A stretch of 64,000 nucleotides of DNA from Dipteris shenzhenensis (Eukaryota > Polypodiophyta > Polypodiopsida > Gleicheniales), in NCBI GenBank assembly GCA_047967505.1, contig CM106540.1, one strand, 5' to 3'. Positions within the stretch are counted from its first letter, which is position 1; every line of letters starts with the position of its first letter. A program made the translations under genes and the position numbers. Of this stretch, positions 45,970 to 57,479 are shown piece by piece. Below the pieces are notes generated by a model. The model was not told the origin of the DNA, made no database searches, and saw only the letters and a list, made by a program, of their open reading frames with translations.

Positions 45970-46110
45970 TAAGTGTCGCTATATAGCGACTTTAGACAAG
46001 TGTCACTATAGAGTGACCTTTAAAGAGAGTCGTTATATAGCGACACTTACTAGACTTGTGAATGGTCATTATATAGTGAGACTGAGACAATTTCCTATAG
46101 CGACATTTTA
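45970..46110. repeat. CACTA subterminal repeats, right copy
   Basis: GTCGCTATATAGCGAC and variants (GTCACTATAGAGTGAC, GTCGTTATATAGCGAC, GTCATTATATAGTGAG). Confidence 0.85.
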
Positions 46111-46539
46111 CAGAGTGTTTTTCCCCATACCGCTGACCCTTAAAAATAGTTTTTCCCAATGACAAATTTTTTTTCCTTTTCATACATGTTTGATCATTTG
46201 AGAGAATAAAAGTACAAGAGCATGTACATCAAGTTTGAAGCTCATATATTCATGTCCAAGTTTGAGATGAAAAAAATCAATGAAGAGCATTTACATCAAT
46301 GGCTTCATGTTGAGCAAAGTCTAATGCACCAAACAAGTCTATCTCTAATTCTATACCAAGTTGATCTCCTATATCATCATCGTACTCTAGCATTGTATGT
46401 TCACCTAATACTTTATCATCTTCTTCAATAAAGTGTGGCGATTCTTGATGATTGCTATCTTCTTCCTCTATATCGAGATCTCCATCTTCCTCCTGTATGA
46501 TGTCATTATGTGCATCTTCCTCTTAGCTCATATCGTGAT

Positions 46540-49142
46540 CTTCATCTTCTTCGCTAGATCCATCTAGTAGCATCTCCATATCCACATCTCTATCTTCAAA
46601 AATTTGCTTACTTCGTGGTGCAACTTGGATCATGTACCACCATCCTAGATCAAAACGATCCGGATGAAAAAACACCTATATTGAAGATGGTTGCCAAATG
46701 CCATCAATTATATATATGAAAGTATGCTTAAGTACATGTATTAATGGATCTTTAAAAATGAAAGCTTCAATTAATTAAATCATTAGTATGCACTTGCTCA
46801 CAATGCTCGAGAAGAACAAAAGTATCACTTTCATTGGTCCAAAGTTTGGTGGAGTCTATTGCAAAGAAACTGCTACTGTCTTTTCTCACTCTTGTGTGGG
46901 GACCGTTGTAAATAGTTCTAAACCATTTTACATTAAGAATGAAAATACTAAATTGTCTGAAATCAATTTCATAGACTTCTCGTATGGTCACACAATAATC
47001 CAACTGCAAGGAGAGAAGATTGGTATCTGAAGCACTTGCTCGGCTATCTTGTGTGAAGTTAGCCATGACTCCACAATCATATGTGACTCCACAATCATAT
47101 GACCATAATGCACTGTACTTTTTGTACTGCAAAAGAGCATCATTAAAACAATGAATATGCATCTATTTTATAGCATATATTGCCACATATAATTACTTAT
47201 TTACGTCAAGAGGTAAGAAACTTACATGCATTATACATCCAGATGATAACTCTCACTCACACTCATTTATTGTCTCTCCATTGCGTTTGGCTTTATTTAG
47301 AGCTAGTTGTAGCCAATCAAGTGACATGTGAGTGGGGAGAAGGGCAAGATCCCATGGATATGGTTGTGATCGCCTCTGTAAATTACTCTAAATCTCTTCC
47401 TTGGAAGTATTCTTCTGCTTTGGCTGCTTCATATCTCTCAATACAGTTCTACATCTCCTTGCTATTGAGGATACAAAACTTATTAAATTTCTCCATTTGC
47501 TCTTCGCTCATCTTTTTTTCCATCCCTTTTCCTTGGGGAACCTCGCCAATGATGCAATCATCATCCTTGTTATGCCAAGACTGTGGCATATCAGGATCCA
47601 TGGTGGATGAAAGAAACTTCGTGATATATACTAATGACTCTTGCACAAGCCAGCCCTAGTTTGCCATGCTTGCTTCTGGTCTTGTTATTTGCCTTACAAA
47701 TCCCTTCAAAGTTTTCATAAACTACTCGAGAAAACACATCCACCGACTATGAATGGTACCTGCAATGGCCACCTCATTCATATGTGCACAAGCAAGTGCA
47801 CTTGACTTGTCATAATGCTCAAGGGAAAGTGCTTCTCAAGCAAGCATATGGCTTCTATGGATTCCACCCTAGCCTTCTCAATGCTTGATATGGAGATCTC
47901 TTTTTGAGATATCCACCTATTTCACATGCCCATGTAAGATATATTCATAATCAGTCTACAGATTATTCAGTTTAAATTGAAGAAAATGCAATCAATGCAA
48001 TTTGATAGTAAGCATACCTCACAATACCATTGATCTTGAATATAGCATTTCTAACATATTCTTGTAAGCACCCTTTTACTGTAATTGGGACGATGAACTG
48101 TCAAAGCAACAAAGAAGTCATGTCAATAATATAACATAATCATAATTACACTAACGCATCACGATTATCGGTACACTAATCCTACAGCTTAGAATACCTG
48201 TAAGACCTTGTGCCAATCATGGGACTTGAGCCCAGTAAGCTAATTGTCCTTTCAAAATTCTCCTTTCAAGCAACACATGCACCCTGTGGGTGTTTGAAAA
48301 GAGGCAATGTCTGCCTTGACCATTGCCTCCTCTCTCTTGGAGAGGATCCATGTTGCTTTTGGGAGGACAACTTTTCTTGAAGCATGCACTTGGGGCCACA
48401 AACGAGACATCCTATTCATAGCGCACAAGTCTTCTCGCACTCCTCTCAAGTCTTTGGAAACAATCAAGTGTGCCCAAATAGTAGCCCCCACATTCTGGAA
48501 GATGAGCATGGGATCCAAGAGATGATTGATTTGTAATTGACCCCAATAAGGAAGCTCAAGAAAGATAGATAGCCTTTTCATACCATGTGGAGGTCCCTCT
48601 CCATTTGCCCTCCAAGCATGAATCCAGTCACTTGCCTTTAAATATTGTGGTGGTGCATCAAGCTGACCTCCACGCATGAGATGGTCCAATGGAAGGTATC
48701 GAGCATGACCTTCATAAACATTTTTCTTCATATGTTTGGAGTATCGTGCAAGCAGTTTCAAACCTAGTCCAGAAACAAGACAAGCATAGTACTTAGCCAC
48801 TTGTAACAAGTCTTGCACACGTGCATGAATGTGTTAGTATAAGACTTGCATGTGAAAGAGAGTCATAAAAGCATAATCCTATATTATACATGTAAAGACA
48901 CAACCACGTACCTGTGTACTCTCCATATCCTCGTAGTCATGCATGGTCGACATCAAGATACCCCTGACCAAAATATCATTGGTATGTCTAGGAGCTCTAG
49001 AAATATCAAAGACCCACACTCCTGTCCATAAGATCTCTAACTCCTCTACCAAAGGTTCCATGTATACATCCATATTTTGGCCTTGTACTTCCCTAGTACA
49101 AGTAGTGCAAGCATGAGGTGTCCCTTCTTTATTGTTAGCCAT
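46540..49142 (-). pseudogene. CACTA transposase Tnp2, right copy (3' part)
   Basis: Reading downward: an ATG at 49142 in MANNKEGTPHACTTC, then GVWVFDISRAPRHTNDILVRGILMS; 48818-48252 is a 188-codon block with LLARYSKHMKKNVYEGHARYLPLDH, FLELPYWGQLQINHLLDPMLIFQNV and, past a stop, LTGLKSHDWHKVL. This matches the Tnp2 segment that includes the conserved D-x-M-H-x-x-x-N-V region, here DPMLIFQNV, so the usual MH is changed. This block was lost from the left copy. From 47650 to 47449 comes YITKFL...MPQSWHNKDDDCIIGEVPQGKG, and 47162-46767 is DUF4216-like (FIFILNVKWFRTIYNGPHTRVR). Numerous stops and frameshifts. Confidence 0.75.
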
Positions 49143-49148
49143 GGTGGG

Positions 49149-49175
49149 AACACACTATTCAAAATTTTTGGACTT
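49149..49175 (+). repeat. Terminal inverted repeat, copy 2
   Basis: Identical 27 bases to the copy 1 ends. The flank GCCATGGTGGG belongs to CACTA Tnp2. Confidence 0.85.
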
Positions 49176-49741
49176 TCTCTCTTGGTTTGGACTTTTTTTT
49201 GGAGCATCTCCTTTCCACTCAACTTCACTTAGTGAGATAAAAAATTGGGTTTTTTGAGCACTTAATGGGTCACTTATATACAAATATGGCCTTATTAAGC
49301 TAGTAAAAAGTCAAGTGGTAACCTCTAATTTTAAAAAAAATGGCTCGCTGAAGCTATAATTCCCAAACTCATGCATGGTGCCTCCATCCAATAACTATAA
49401 TAATAATAATAGTAGTCTCCTAACTCAAGTTCAATTTTAACACTATGAAGTGAAAATATGACACCATATGAAAAGAGTTTGTTGAATTCAACATATAAGT
49501 GGTGTATAGATACACCATTTAAAAAAAAAAAAAGAGTTTGTTGAATTCAATACATAAGTGGTGTATAGATACACCCTTTTTTAAAAAACAAACCATACAA
49601 TAAATTATCTTATTGGTGGTGTATAGATACACCATTTGTATGGAAAAAAGCATACAAAACATTATCTTATGCATCTGAATCTCGTTATTGGTGGTGTATA
49701 GATACACCATTTGTATGGAAAAAAGCATACAAAACATTATC

Positions 49742-52700
49742 TTATGCATCTGAATCTCGTTCAGAGTCATCAAACTCATGTAATGTATTTGAGCTTGATG
49801 GGTCAAGTCTTGCCAAATGATGTTTAATATGGACACGACTTTGATCAGGGATTGTGATACATTTTTCAACATTGTATCCATGCTTCTTTTTAAAACTTCG
49901 TGTCCTCGATTTCCAGCAATGTGAATAATGCTACTGACTTCCACCTCTGTTAATCCCTCATTATTTGGAACCCATTCACATTTCTTTTGCAAGCATCCCT
50001 CATAGAGTTGTTTTATTGTATATCTTCTCGGGAGATTTTTTAATGGCTTTGGTTCATACCATAAAGCTGTAAATGTTATAGGAGTTCCCTTGTCATCCCT
50101 TTCTATCTTAGTAACCTTTGCAACCCAAATTGGGCCACCTTGGTCATCCAACTCTGAACCCGGATCACATGCCCAAACTGCAACAAATAGACCCTCTTCA
50201 ATCTCATTACATGGTATAAACTCTGGTAAGGGTTTGTCTCCCTTCCTACCACAATATTTTCAAGGTAAAAGGCATTCCTCTGCTTCCTCCATATCTACTA
50301 ACATATTTATATCCAAAGGAAAACTTGGTGACCTAGCTTGTTCCGGCCAAAAGGATTCAAAGTATTCAATGCTCATTAAGTTTTCTTGTCTTTCTAAAGA
50401 TTGGATAAGTGCTTTAGTTGATTTAATTGTCTCCAAATTCTTAGTTGATTGCTCAGGATATTTCTGCATCATACTTTGAAGATGTTTAATGAAGGCTTTC
50501 AAGCCTTTCATTTCATCTATGTCAAGTGATTTGTTTTTTGCAAGAACAAATCTAGTTTCCTCTAATGGAATTATTCGTTGTAACAAAGCATATGACTCAC
50601 TCCATAAATGATCTCCATCTACTGAGTAGTGCTTCCATTGCATCACTGGAATATTGTTATGCATGTGAAACCGAAAGTAGTGTGGATTTGTGTGTCCTAT
50701 TAGGGCATCATCTCCTGTTTGTAAATGTGGCTCTATAAATGCTCTCCAATCTACCATCCTCTCTAAGATAGCCACTTCTGATTCTTCCTTACGAGAACCT
50801 CCAATTTTTTTCCCAATTCGAAATAGCATATCCTCCATTGTCAAAACATCCATTGCCTTCAACTCACCAGAGATAACACTAAAGATATGATTTATGTCTT
50901 CATGTGTATGGCCGACAAGAAGAAAGCCAACTTCCACTTCTTCAAATATTTTCAAACCAACCAACATAGAGCATAAAGCAAAAATATATTTATTCTTGTT
51001 CTCTCTCCAACAATTATCAGCTTGTATTCACAATGTGTTAGGCAAACATCCGCGAGCATCTCTGACCTTTCTTATTGCTTTCATGATTGATGTAACAACC
51101 TGGTTACTATCATGGTCATGCAAACTATCAATCCATACATCACAAAAGATTCGGTATCCATGTACTAATACTCCACACAAGTGTGTTTTTAGTCCACGTT
51201 TGCCCTCCAATGCCGGTGGGATACGTCTATATCGTGGCAAAGTGGTTGTATTCTGGTCCATGCCATCAATGGTGATGCACATGGACTTATTGACATGTGA
51301 AATAGCTTCCTCTCTCCAAGAAGCATACAACTTTCGAGCATCCTGCACATGACGTAAATGGATTGATCGCCATTTAATATATCTTCCTCGCTGCTGCTCA
51401 CATTTACTATGTTCAATGGCATTTTTTAATTCATCACATGTCTTACATTTTGACATCCTTTGCTTTGATGGTGTCTTGACATGGCAAAAATCTCTACGCC
51501 AAATTTTGTACAAGGTTGATCGTGAAATCATGCTCTCGTCTCTGTCTTGTAAAGTTTTATTGACAGTCTCTAGGACGACCTTCTTTGTCATTCCCAAAGG
51601 AAGATGTTGTTGGCATTCGACACGTCCATCTAGCATTGTTTGTTGAAGATGAGGCTGCGGTAATGCATGGTCTTCGAGAACTTGCTTTAATGTTGCGGTT
51701 GCATTTATAGTGCTTCCATGGCATTTAAGCTTGTAGGTATTTCCATGAATTGTATGAATAACTTTTTCTTTCACCTCTGCCCAGATGGTCCAATATGTGC
51801 CATGTGATAGTCCAGTTAACCATTGATATCCTCGATTGCAAATGGGTCTCCCATTAACCATGGGTTTCAATCTAGGTTTACAGTGTCCTGTGCTCAAATC
51901 TTGATTAGTGCCTTGATGAAGAAAGCATGAAAACTCTTGAAGAAGATAGTTATGTCTATTAGGCGCTGTCTTACTCCAAATACCAAGGCGTATGGCTGCA
52001 CAATCATCTTTCCCAACTTTTCTAATGCAAAATCTCTTGCAACAAACTCGCATAAGCATCCTTTCCATATTCTCCTCGGATAGCATCACATGTCTCTTTG
52101 GTTCTGGAATTGATGCCATGATTCTTCGCCTCTTCACACTCACATACTTTCTTTTTGTAAATAGTGTCTTGCGTTTTCTGGTTGTAAGACCATCAAACCT
52201 CGAATCCATTTCCCTTGAATCTTCATCTTTATAATCAAATGCTGTGTAGGCTTGAGAATTATTTGATACCTTATAATAGCTTGGAAATGGCAATCTGGTC
52301 GACATGTTCATTGATGTCAATTTGTTGCCAATGCCTCTTGAATTTTGTGGTTGAACTGTTTCTCCTTCGTAACTCAAGATTCTCCCATCTATATTCTCTG
52401 GCATGCTAGCAACAATATTCTTAGATTCTCTGCCCCTTTTGCCTTGTATTCGAGTGGTAACATCATGATCATTGTCACTAATATCATCAATTCCTGTTAT
52501 TGCATCACTTATCCCATTGATCTTTGCGTGTATTTTTCTTTGTGGTCCCATCTTATTATTTTCAACACATCTTCTGTCTTTTATATCAATAAGCATGTTT
52601 GAGTCACTTGCAGCACAAGACAAGTCTTCTATACCAGTGAGCCTGTTTGAGTCACTTGCAACACATGATAAATCTTCTATACCAATGAGCCTGTTCGAGT

Positions 52701-53517
52701 CACTTGCAACACATGACAAGTCTTCTATACCAGTGAGCCTGTTCGAGTCACTTGCAACACAAGACAAGTCTTCTATACCAGTGAGTATATTTGAGTCACT
52801 TGCAACACAAGAAACCTTTTCTGCATCAACATCTGTTACTATAATGTCCTCGATACCTGTGAGCATGCCACTATGATACTCTTGATTACTACTATAGCTT
52901 CTTATCAATTTGGATCCCATTTGTGTTATAGTCTTTTTCTTCTGATAATATTCTGTTGTGTCTTCCATGACATTGAAGGAAACTGTCTTGGGCAAACTTG
53001 ATTTCAAGAAAGCTAACCCCCATTTACAAGTACTATGAACTTGTAGTTGAGACGTAGTATTATGGACGTCTAATTGTGAAGTACTATCCATTGCACTTTG
53101 AATGACACCTGCACTAGTCAACTTAATTATCTCCACTATACAGAGAAAACTCTGAGCATAGCCCTTAAAGTTGCCAATTGCTAAAACTTCTCCGAAGCGA
53201 GATAACATCTATACTTTTTCCCCCTGGATATAAGTTTTCTTGATATCTTGAAAGTATGTCTTTGGAACAATTTCGTCTTGGTCCCAGAGTGTTCTGTGTG
53301 CTTGCATATCAAATATATCACATTGTAAGATATCTCCCAATGTTTCAAAGTCTCCATGTGGATATTTTAAATGTACTTTAGGATTTACAACGTTGGTGAT
53401 TATCACTACACATCTTCTCTCACCACAACGTTGAAAATGACACACATTCATAGGATCAAGACTATGAATTCGTCCAAAAGCCACCACTTCATTCTTCTCA
53501 TATAACACCACATCCAT
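49742..53517 (-). pseudogene. DDE-like transposase candidate, copy 2
   Basis: Same protein as 34893-38970 without the MITE, about 98 percent alike by eye. ATG at 53515-53517. A TAG at 53209-53211 (CAG in copy 1) ends the first 102 codons. The next 726 codons (53208-51028) are open and cover the five 16-residue repeats, CKTCDEL, and the DGMDQNTT core. A TGA at 51028-51030 (CGA in copy 1) falls just before QADNCWRENKN. Open again at 50967-50260, with GHTHEDINHIF. A TGA at 50260 and a 2-base insertion near 49920 damage the C-terminal BAH-like part. Comparing copies shows the gene has no intron in this span and that neither copy can make full-length protein. Confidence 0.75.
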
Positions 53518-53639
53518 ACCCTCTGTTAGGGTGAATACCTATTTTATGTATAAAAGTAAATTAGCAACTCAAAATGAACATTTAATAAATAATCATTGAG
53601 CTTATTATTACTTAATAACTTCTATATCAAAACTAGCAG

Positions 53640-53880
53640 AGAAGGCATTAACCTAAACCCTACATCCTAAACTTTAAATAATTAATACCAAAACATCTTA
53701 ACCACCGTAAATCCTAAACTTTAAACATTTAATTCTTAAACCCTAAACCCTAAATCCTAAACCCTAAACCCTAAAAATATAATCATAAACACTAAACCCT
53801 AAACACTAAATCTTAAATCCTAAGCCCTAAATCCTTAACCCTAAATACTAAACCCTAAACCCTAACCCTAAAATACAATC
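53640..53880 (-). repeat. Degenerate telomere-type heptamers, left arm
   Basis: CCCTAAA with CCTAAAT and CTTAAAT variants; the G-rich strand is the minus strand. Confidence 0.88.
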
Positions 53881-54989
53881 AAAATTTTATGATTTTTCTC
53901 GATTTGTGCAACATGTTAGATATACCCCCAACCTGTTGCTTGAGCAACACGTTGGGGGGTATATCCGACCTGTTGCGCACAAATCGAGAATTTTCTCGAT
54001 TTGTGCAACAGGTCGGATATACCCCCCAACCTGTTGCTCAAGCAACAGGTTGGGGGATATACCCGCAACCTGTTGCTCAAGCAACAGGTTGGGGGGTATA
54101 TCCAACATGTTGCACAAATCAAGAATTTTCTTGATTTGTGCAACAGGTTGGATATACCCCCAACCTGTTGCTTGAGCAACAGGTTGGGGGGTATATCCGA
54201 CCTGTTGCACAAATCGAGAATTTTCTCGATTTGTGCAACAGGTCGGATATACCCCCCAACCTGTTGCTCAAGCAACAGGTTGGGGGGTATATCCGACCTG
54301 TTGCTGCACAAATCGAGAAAATTCTCGATTTATGCAGCAACAGGTCGGATATACCCCCCAACCTGTTGCTTGAGCAACAGGTTGGGGGTATATCCAACCT
54401 GTTGCACAAATCAAATTGGATATACTCCAACATGTTGCACAAATCGAGAATTTTCTTGATTTGTGCAACAGGTTGGATATACCCCCAACCTGTTGCACAA
54501 ATCAAGAAAATTCTCGATTTGTGCAACATGTTTAATATACTCCCCAACCTGTTGCTTGAGCAACAGGTTGGGGGGTATATCCGACCTGTTGCACAAATCG
54601 AGAATTTTCTCGATTTGTGCAACATGTTGGATATACCCCCCAACCTGTTGCTTGAGCAACAGGTTGCGGGTATATCCCCCAACCTGTTGCTTGAGCAACA
54701 GGTTGGGGGGTATATCCGACCTGTTGCACAAATCGAGAAAATTCTCGATTTGTGCAACAGGTCGGATATACCCCCCAACCTGTTGCTTAAGCAACAGGTT
54801 GGGGGTATATCTAACATGTTGCACAAATCGAGAAAAATCATAAAATTTTGATTGTATTTTAGGGTTAGGGTTTAGGGTTTAGTATTTAGGGTTAAGGATT
54901 TAGGGCTTAGGATTTAAGATTTAGTGTTTAGGGTTTAGTGTTTATGATTATTTTTTTAGGGTTTAGGGTTTAGGATTTAGGGTTTAGGG
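53741..54989. repeat. About 1.25-kb near-perfect palindrome
   Basis: Positions x and 108730-x are complementary across both arms, with few mismatches in the outer arms (for example 53790 with 54940, 53881 with 54849). Arms are about 625 bases. The outer 120-140 bases of each arm are telomere-type repeats, so CCCTAAA faces TTTAGGG. The centre near 54365 is made of smaller hairpins, with offsets of about 2 bases in places. Confidence 0.9.
53885..54840. repeat. Hairpin array, copy 2
   Basis: About ten P1 hairpins (CCTGTTGCTTGAGCAACAGG core flanked by CCCCCAA/TTGGGGG) alternate with about nine P2 hairpins (TGTTGCACAAATC, GAGAATTTTCTC, complement). Linkers are GGATATAC or TATATCC. The array starts and ends with half a P2 hairpin. 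Less diverged than the copy 1 array. Confidence 0.92.
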
Positions 54990-55270
54990 TTTAGGCTTAA
55001 AAATATAGGGTTTAGGGTTTAGCTTTTAGGGTTTATGATTATTGTTTTAGGGTTTAGGATTTAGGTTTTAAGGTTTAGTATATAAGATCATGAGCTTAGA
55101 GTGTAGAATCTAGGGTTTAGAATTGAAAATTAGGTTTTAGAATTTAAGTTATAGGGATTAGGATTTAAGGTTTAGGAATTATAACTATTATATAAGTTTA
55201 AGAGCTTAGATTATATAACCTAAGATTTAGGAAACTTTAGGATTTAAGATTTAGGGTGTAAGATTTAAGA
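54850..55270 (+). repeat. Degenerate telomere-type heptamers, right arm
   Basis: TTTAGGG and variants on the plus strand, exact inverse of the left arm to 54989 and progressively more degenerate to about 55270. Confidence 0.85.
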
Positions 55271-56590
55271 TATATAGACTATATAAAATATGCATTCTAA
55301 AGTATTTAGTTTAGATATATATAGACTATATGTTATATGCTTTCCAAAGTGTTTTGTTTATAGGTATGATACATTGCAAAGGCTTTACTTTAAGTAAGTA
55401 TAAGTCTACCTAGTCAAAGTATCCTACTGATTAGGGATAAGCACATAGGCTAAAAGCACACCGATTCATATTTTTTTACATTCATGCTGCATGGTGTATC
55501 AAAAGGTACGATCCTTTGCAAAGGCTTTACTTTAAGTAGTTACAAGCCTACCTACTCAAAGTATCCTACTGATTAGGAACAAGTACATAGGCTAAAAGCA
55601 CACCGATTCGAAGAAGTGATGTATGCACACTGATTAGGAAGAAGTGCATGGTGTATGAGAAGAAATGAAAAAGTATTTGATAAGAAATATTCGAAGAAAT
55701 ATATATTCCATATCATGGACATTCTAAGAAATATGTATTCCATATCATGGATACCATGGATATCTGGTGCTTGCTAAAGTAAAAAAAATGATATGATGCA
55801 ATGATACTGTAGTCTTCTAGATTCTATGGTTTTAAATACCTACCTTACAAATACATTATCTAATTTTGCATTCTTTCGACTAACTAACAAGTATTATACA
55901 CATGGAATCATGGATATCTGATGGTTACTAAAGTAAAAAAATGATATGGATGCAATGATAGTGTAGTCTTCTAGATTCTATGGTTTTAAATACCTACCTT
56001 ACAAATACATTATCTAATTTTTCATTTTTTGACTAACTAACAAGTATTATACACATGGAATAAAAGCATACATGCTAAAAGTAAGTGTGTAAATTTTAAT
56101 ATTTTCTAAATTTTAAAATTAATTTAATTCTTTTATTGACTACTTTTTAAAATTGAAAGGTTATTAGTATATAATCTACATAATTTTAAATGTTATTAAT
56201 GTATAATATTAATTATTTATATATTTATTTAAATTTATATAATAAGTAATTTATATTTATATTAGTTTTTAAGTTAATAATGTATAGAAGAGCAATATAT
56301 TCACTAATTCTTCATTGTTTTAAGACTAAGTATTATATAAAGCACATATGCTAGAAGATCTCCTTTCAATTTTTTTCTTAAATTAATGTATTTATATATT
56401 TATTTATATAATAATTATATAATATTTATATTAATTTATAGATTAATAATATATATTTTTAGTAAAATTATATTTTAACATTAGTTAATAAAAATTTAAT
56501 TTATTATATTATGGGGTAAAAATATTATAAATGGATTTCTTATATTAATAAAGTATAGTGAGAAGAGTTTTTTGAAAAGATTTATGATTG
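55271..56590. other. AT-rich noncoding DNA with two tandem duplications
   Basis: A unit of about 110-125 bases (TTTGCAAAGGCTTTAC...GCTAAAAGCACACCGATTC) occurs at about 55372 and 55500. A unit of about 150 bases (GTAGTCTTCTAGATTC...AAGTATTATACACATGGA) occurs at about 55755 and 55915. Nothing coding seen. Confidence 0.7.
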
Positions 56591-57225
56591 AATTTTGTTT
56601 TGAAGTTGTTGCGTACGCAATAGGTAGGACATTTGAGTGGTTTTGAGGTTGATAGAGATATTTGTAATAAAGTGTAGTGAGAAGAGTTTTTTGGAGGATT
56701 TGTGATAAAATTTTGTTTTGAAGTTGTTGCGTACGCAATAGGTAGGGAGGTTTGAGTGCTTTTGAGGTTGAGAGAGAAATGTGTTATAGATTTTTTTTTT
56801 TTTTAAAGGAGTTTTTTGGAGAGATTTATGATTGAATTTTGTTTTGGAGTTGTTGCGTACGCAATAGGTAGGGAGGTTTGAGTGGCTTTGAGGTTGAGAG
56901 AGAAATTTGTAATAGATTTTTTTTTTTGGTTGATGAGTTTTTTTGAGAGATTTATGATTAAATTTTGTTTTGAAGTTGTTGCGTACGCAATAGGTAGGGT
57001 TTGAGTGTTAAATTTTGTTTTGAAGTTGTTGCGTACGCAATACGTAGGGCGGGGTTGTGAGAGTTTGAGTTAAAGAGGAAAATTTATGGAAAAAAAGATT
57101 TAATGCTAAAATGGTTTTTTAAGTTGTTGCGTACGCACAAGTTTTTTAGAAAAAGATCGGATTTGAAAAAAAAGTCAAATTTATAAAAACTTGATTCTTA
57201 GAAGTTCTTGCGTACGCAACAACTC
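56591..57225. repeat. TTGCGTACGCAA palindrome array
   Basis: The 12-bp palindrome lies at 56609, 56727, 56853, 56979, 57029 and 57208, with a variant at 57127. The first five are in a unit of about 120 bases containing GAATTTTGTTTTGAAG upstream and TAGGTAGGG downstream. It shares the TTGC...GCAA heart of the P1 and G/C hairpins. Confidence 0.9.
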
Positions 57226-57479
57226 ACCTCTTGCATCATTTTGAAAATTTTTGCGAATCCTGCAACAGGTTGATGAGAGGAGAGAAGCGTGGAGTGTAAA
57301 CGAATGATCTTTGAATGAAAGAGAGAATGAAGAATGTTCTACTTATAGTGAACCTAAAAGAACTAAAAAAACCTTAAAAACTAAAAAAAGTTGACTTGAC
57401 CTAAAAGCTATTCATTTCCTATAAAACTCTACTTCTCCTCATTCTGTCTCACAACTCTCTTATTCTCTCTCACAACTCT
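57226..57479. other. Junction between AT-rich and G/C arrays
   Basis: Noncoding. A CCTGCAACAGGTTG word near 57258 again carries the GCAACAGG half-site. Confidence 0.5.

Larger units (their letters stand above)
45879..49148 (-). mobile_element. CACTA (EnSpm) element, right copy, truncated
   Basis: Begins CACTACTACACATGAGTCC at 45879, with subterminal GTCGCTATATAGCGAC-type repeats at about 45970-46110. Its Tnp2 gene is on the minus strand, so the two CACTA copies lie tail to tail. Homology to the left copy runs to 49148, where the terminal repeat of the large transposon (copy 2) begins. The 5' part of this copy is not found beyond copy 2. Confidence 0.8.

Noticed and set aside
39567-49148. A single large inverted duplication centred near 45.84 kb covering transposon copies 1 and 2
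   Set aside because: The CACTA copies diverge much more than the transposon copies do, and the flanks at 39566 and 49149 differ, so separate insertions fit better.
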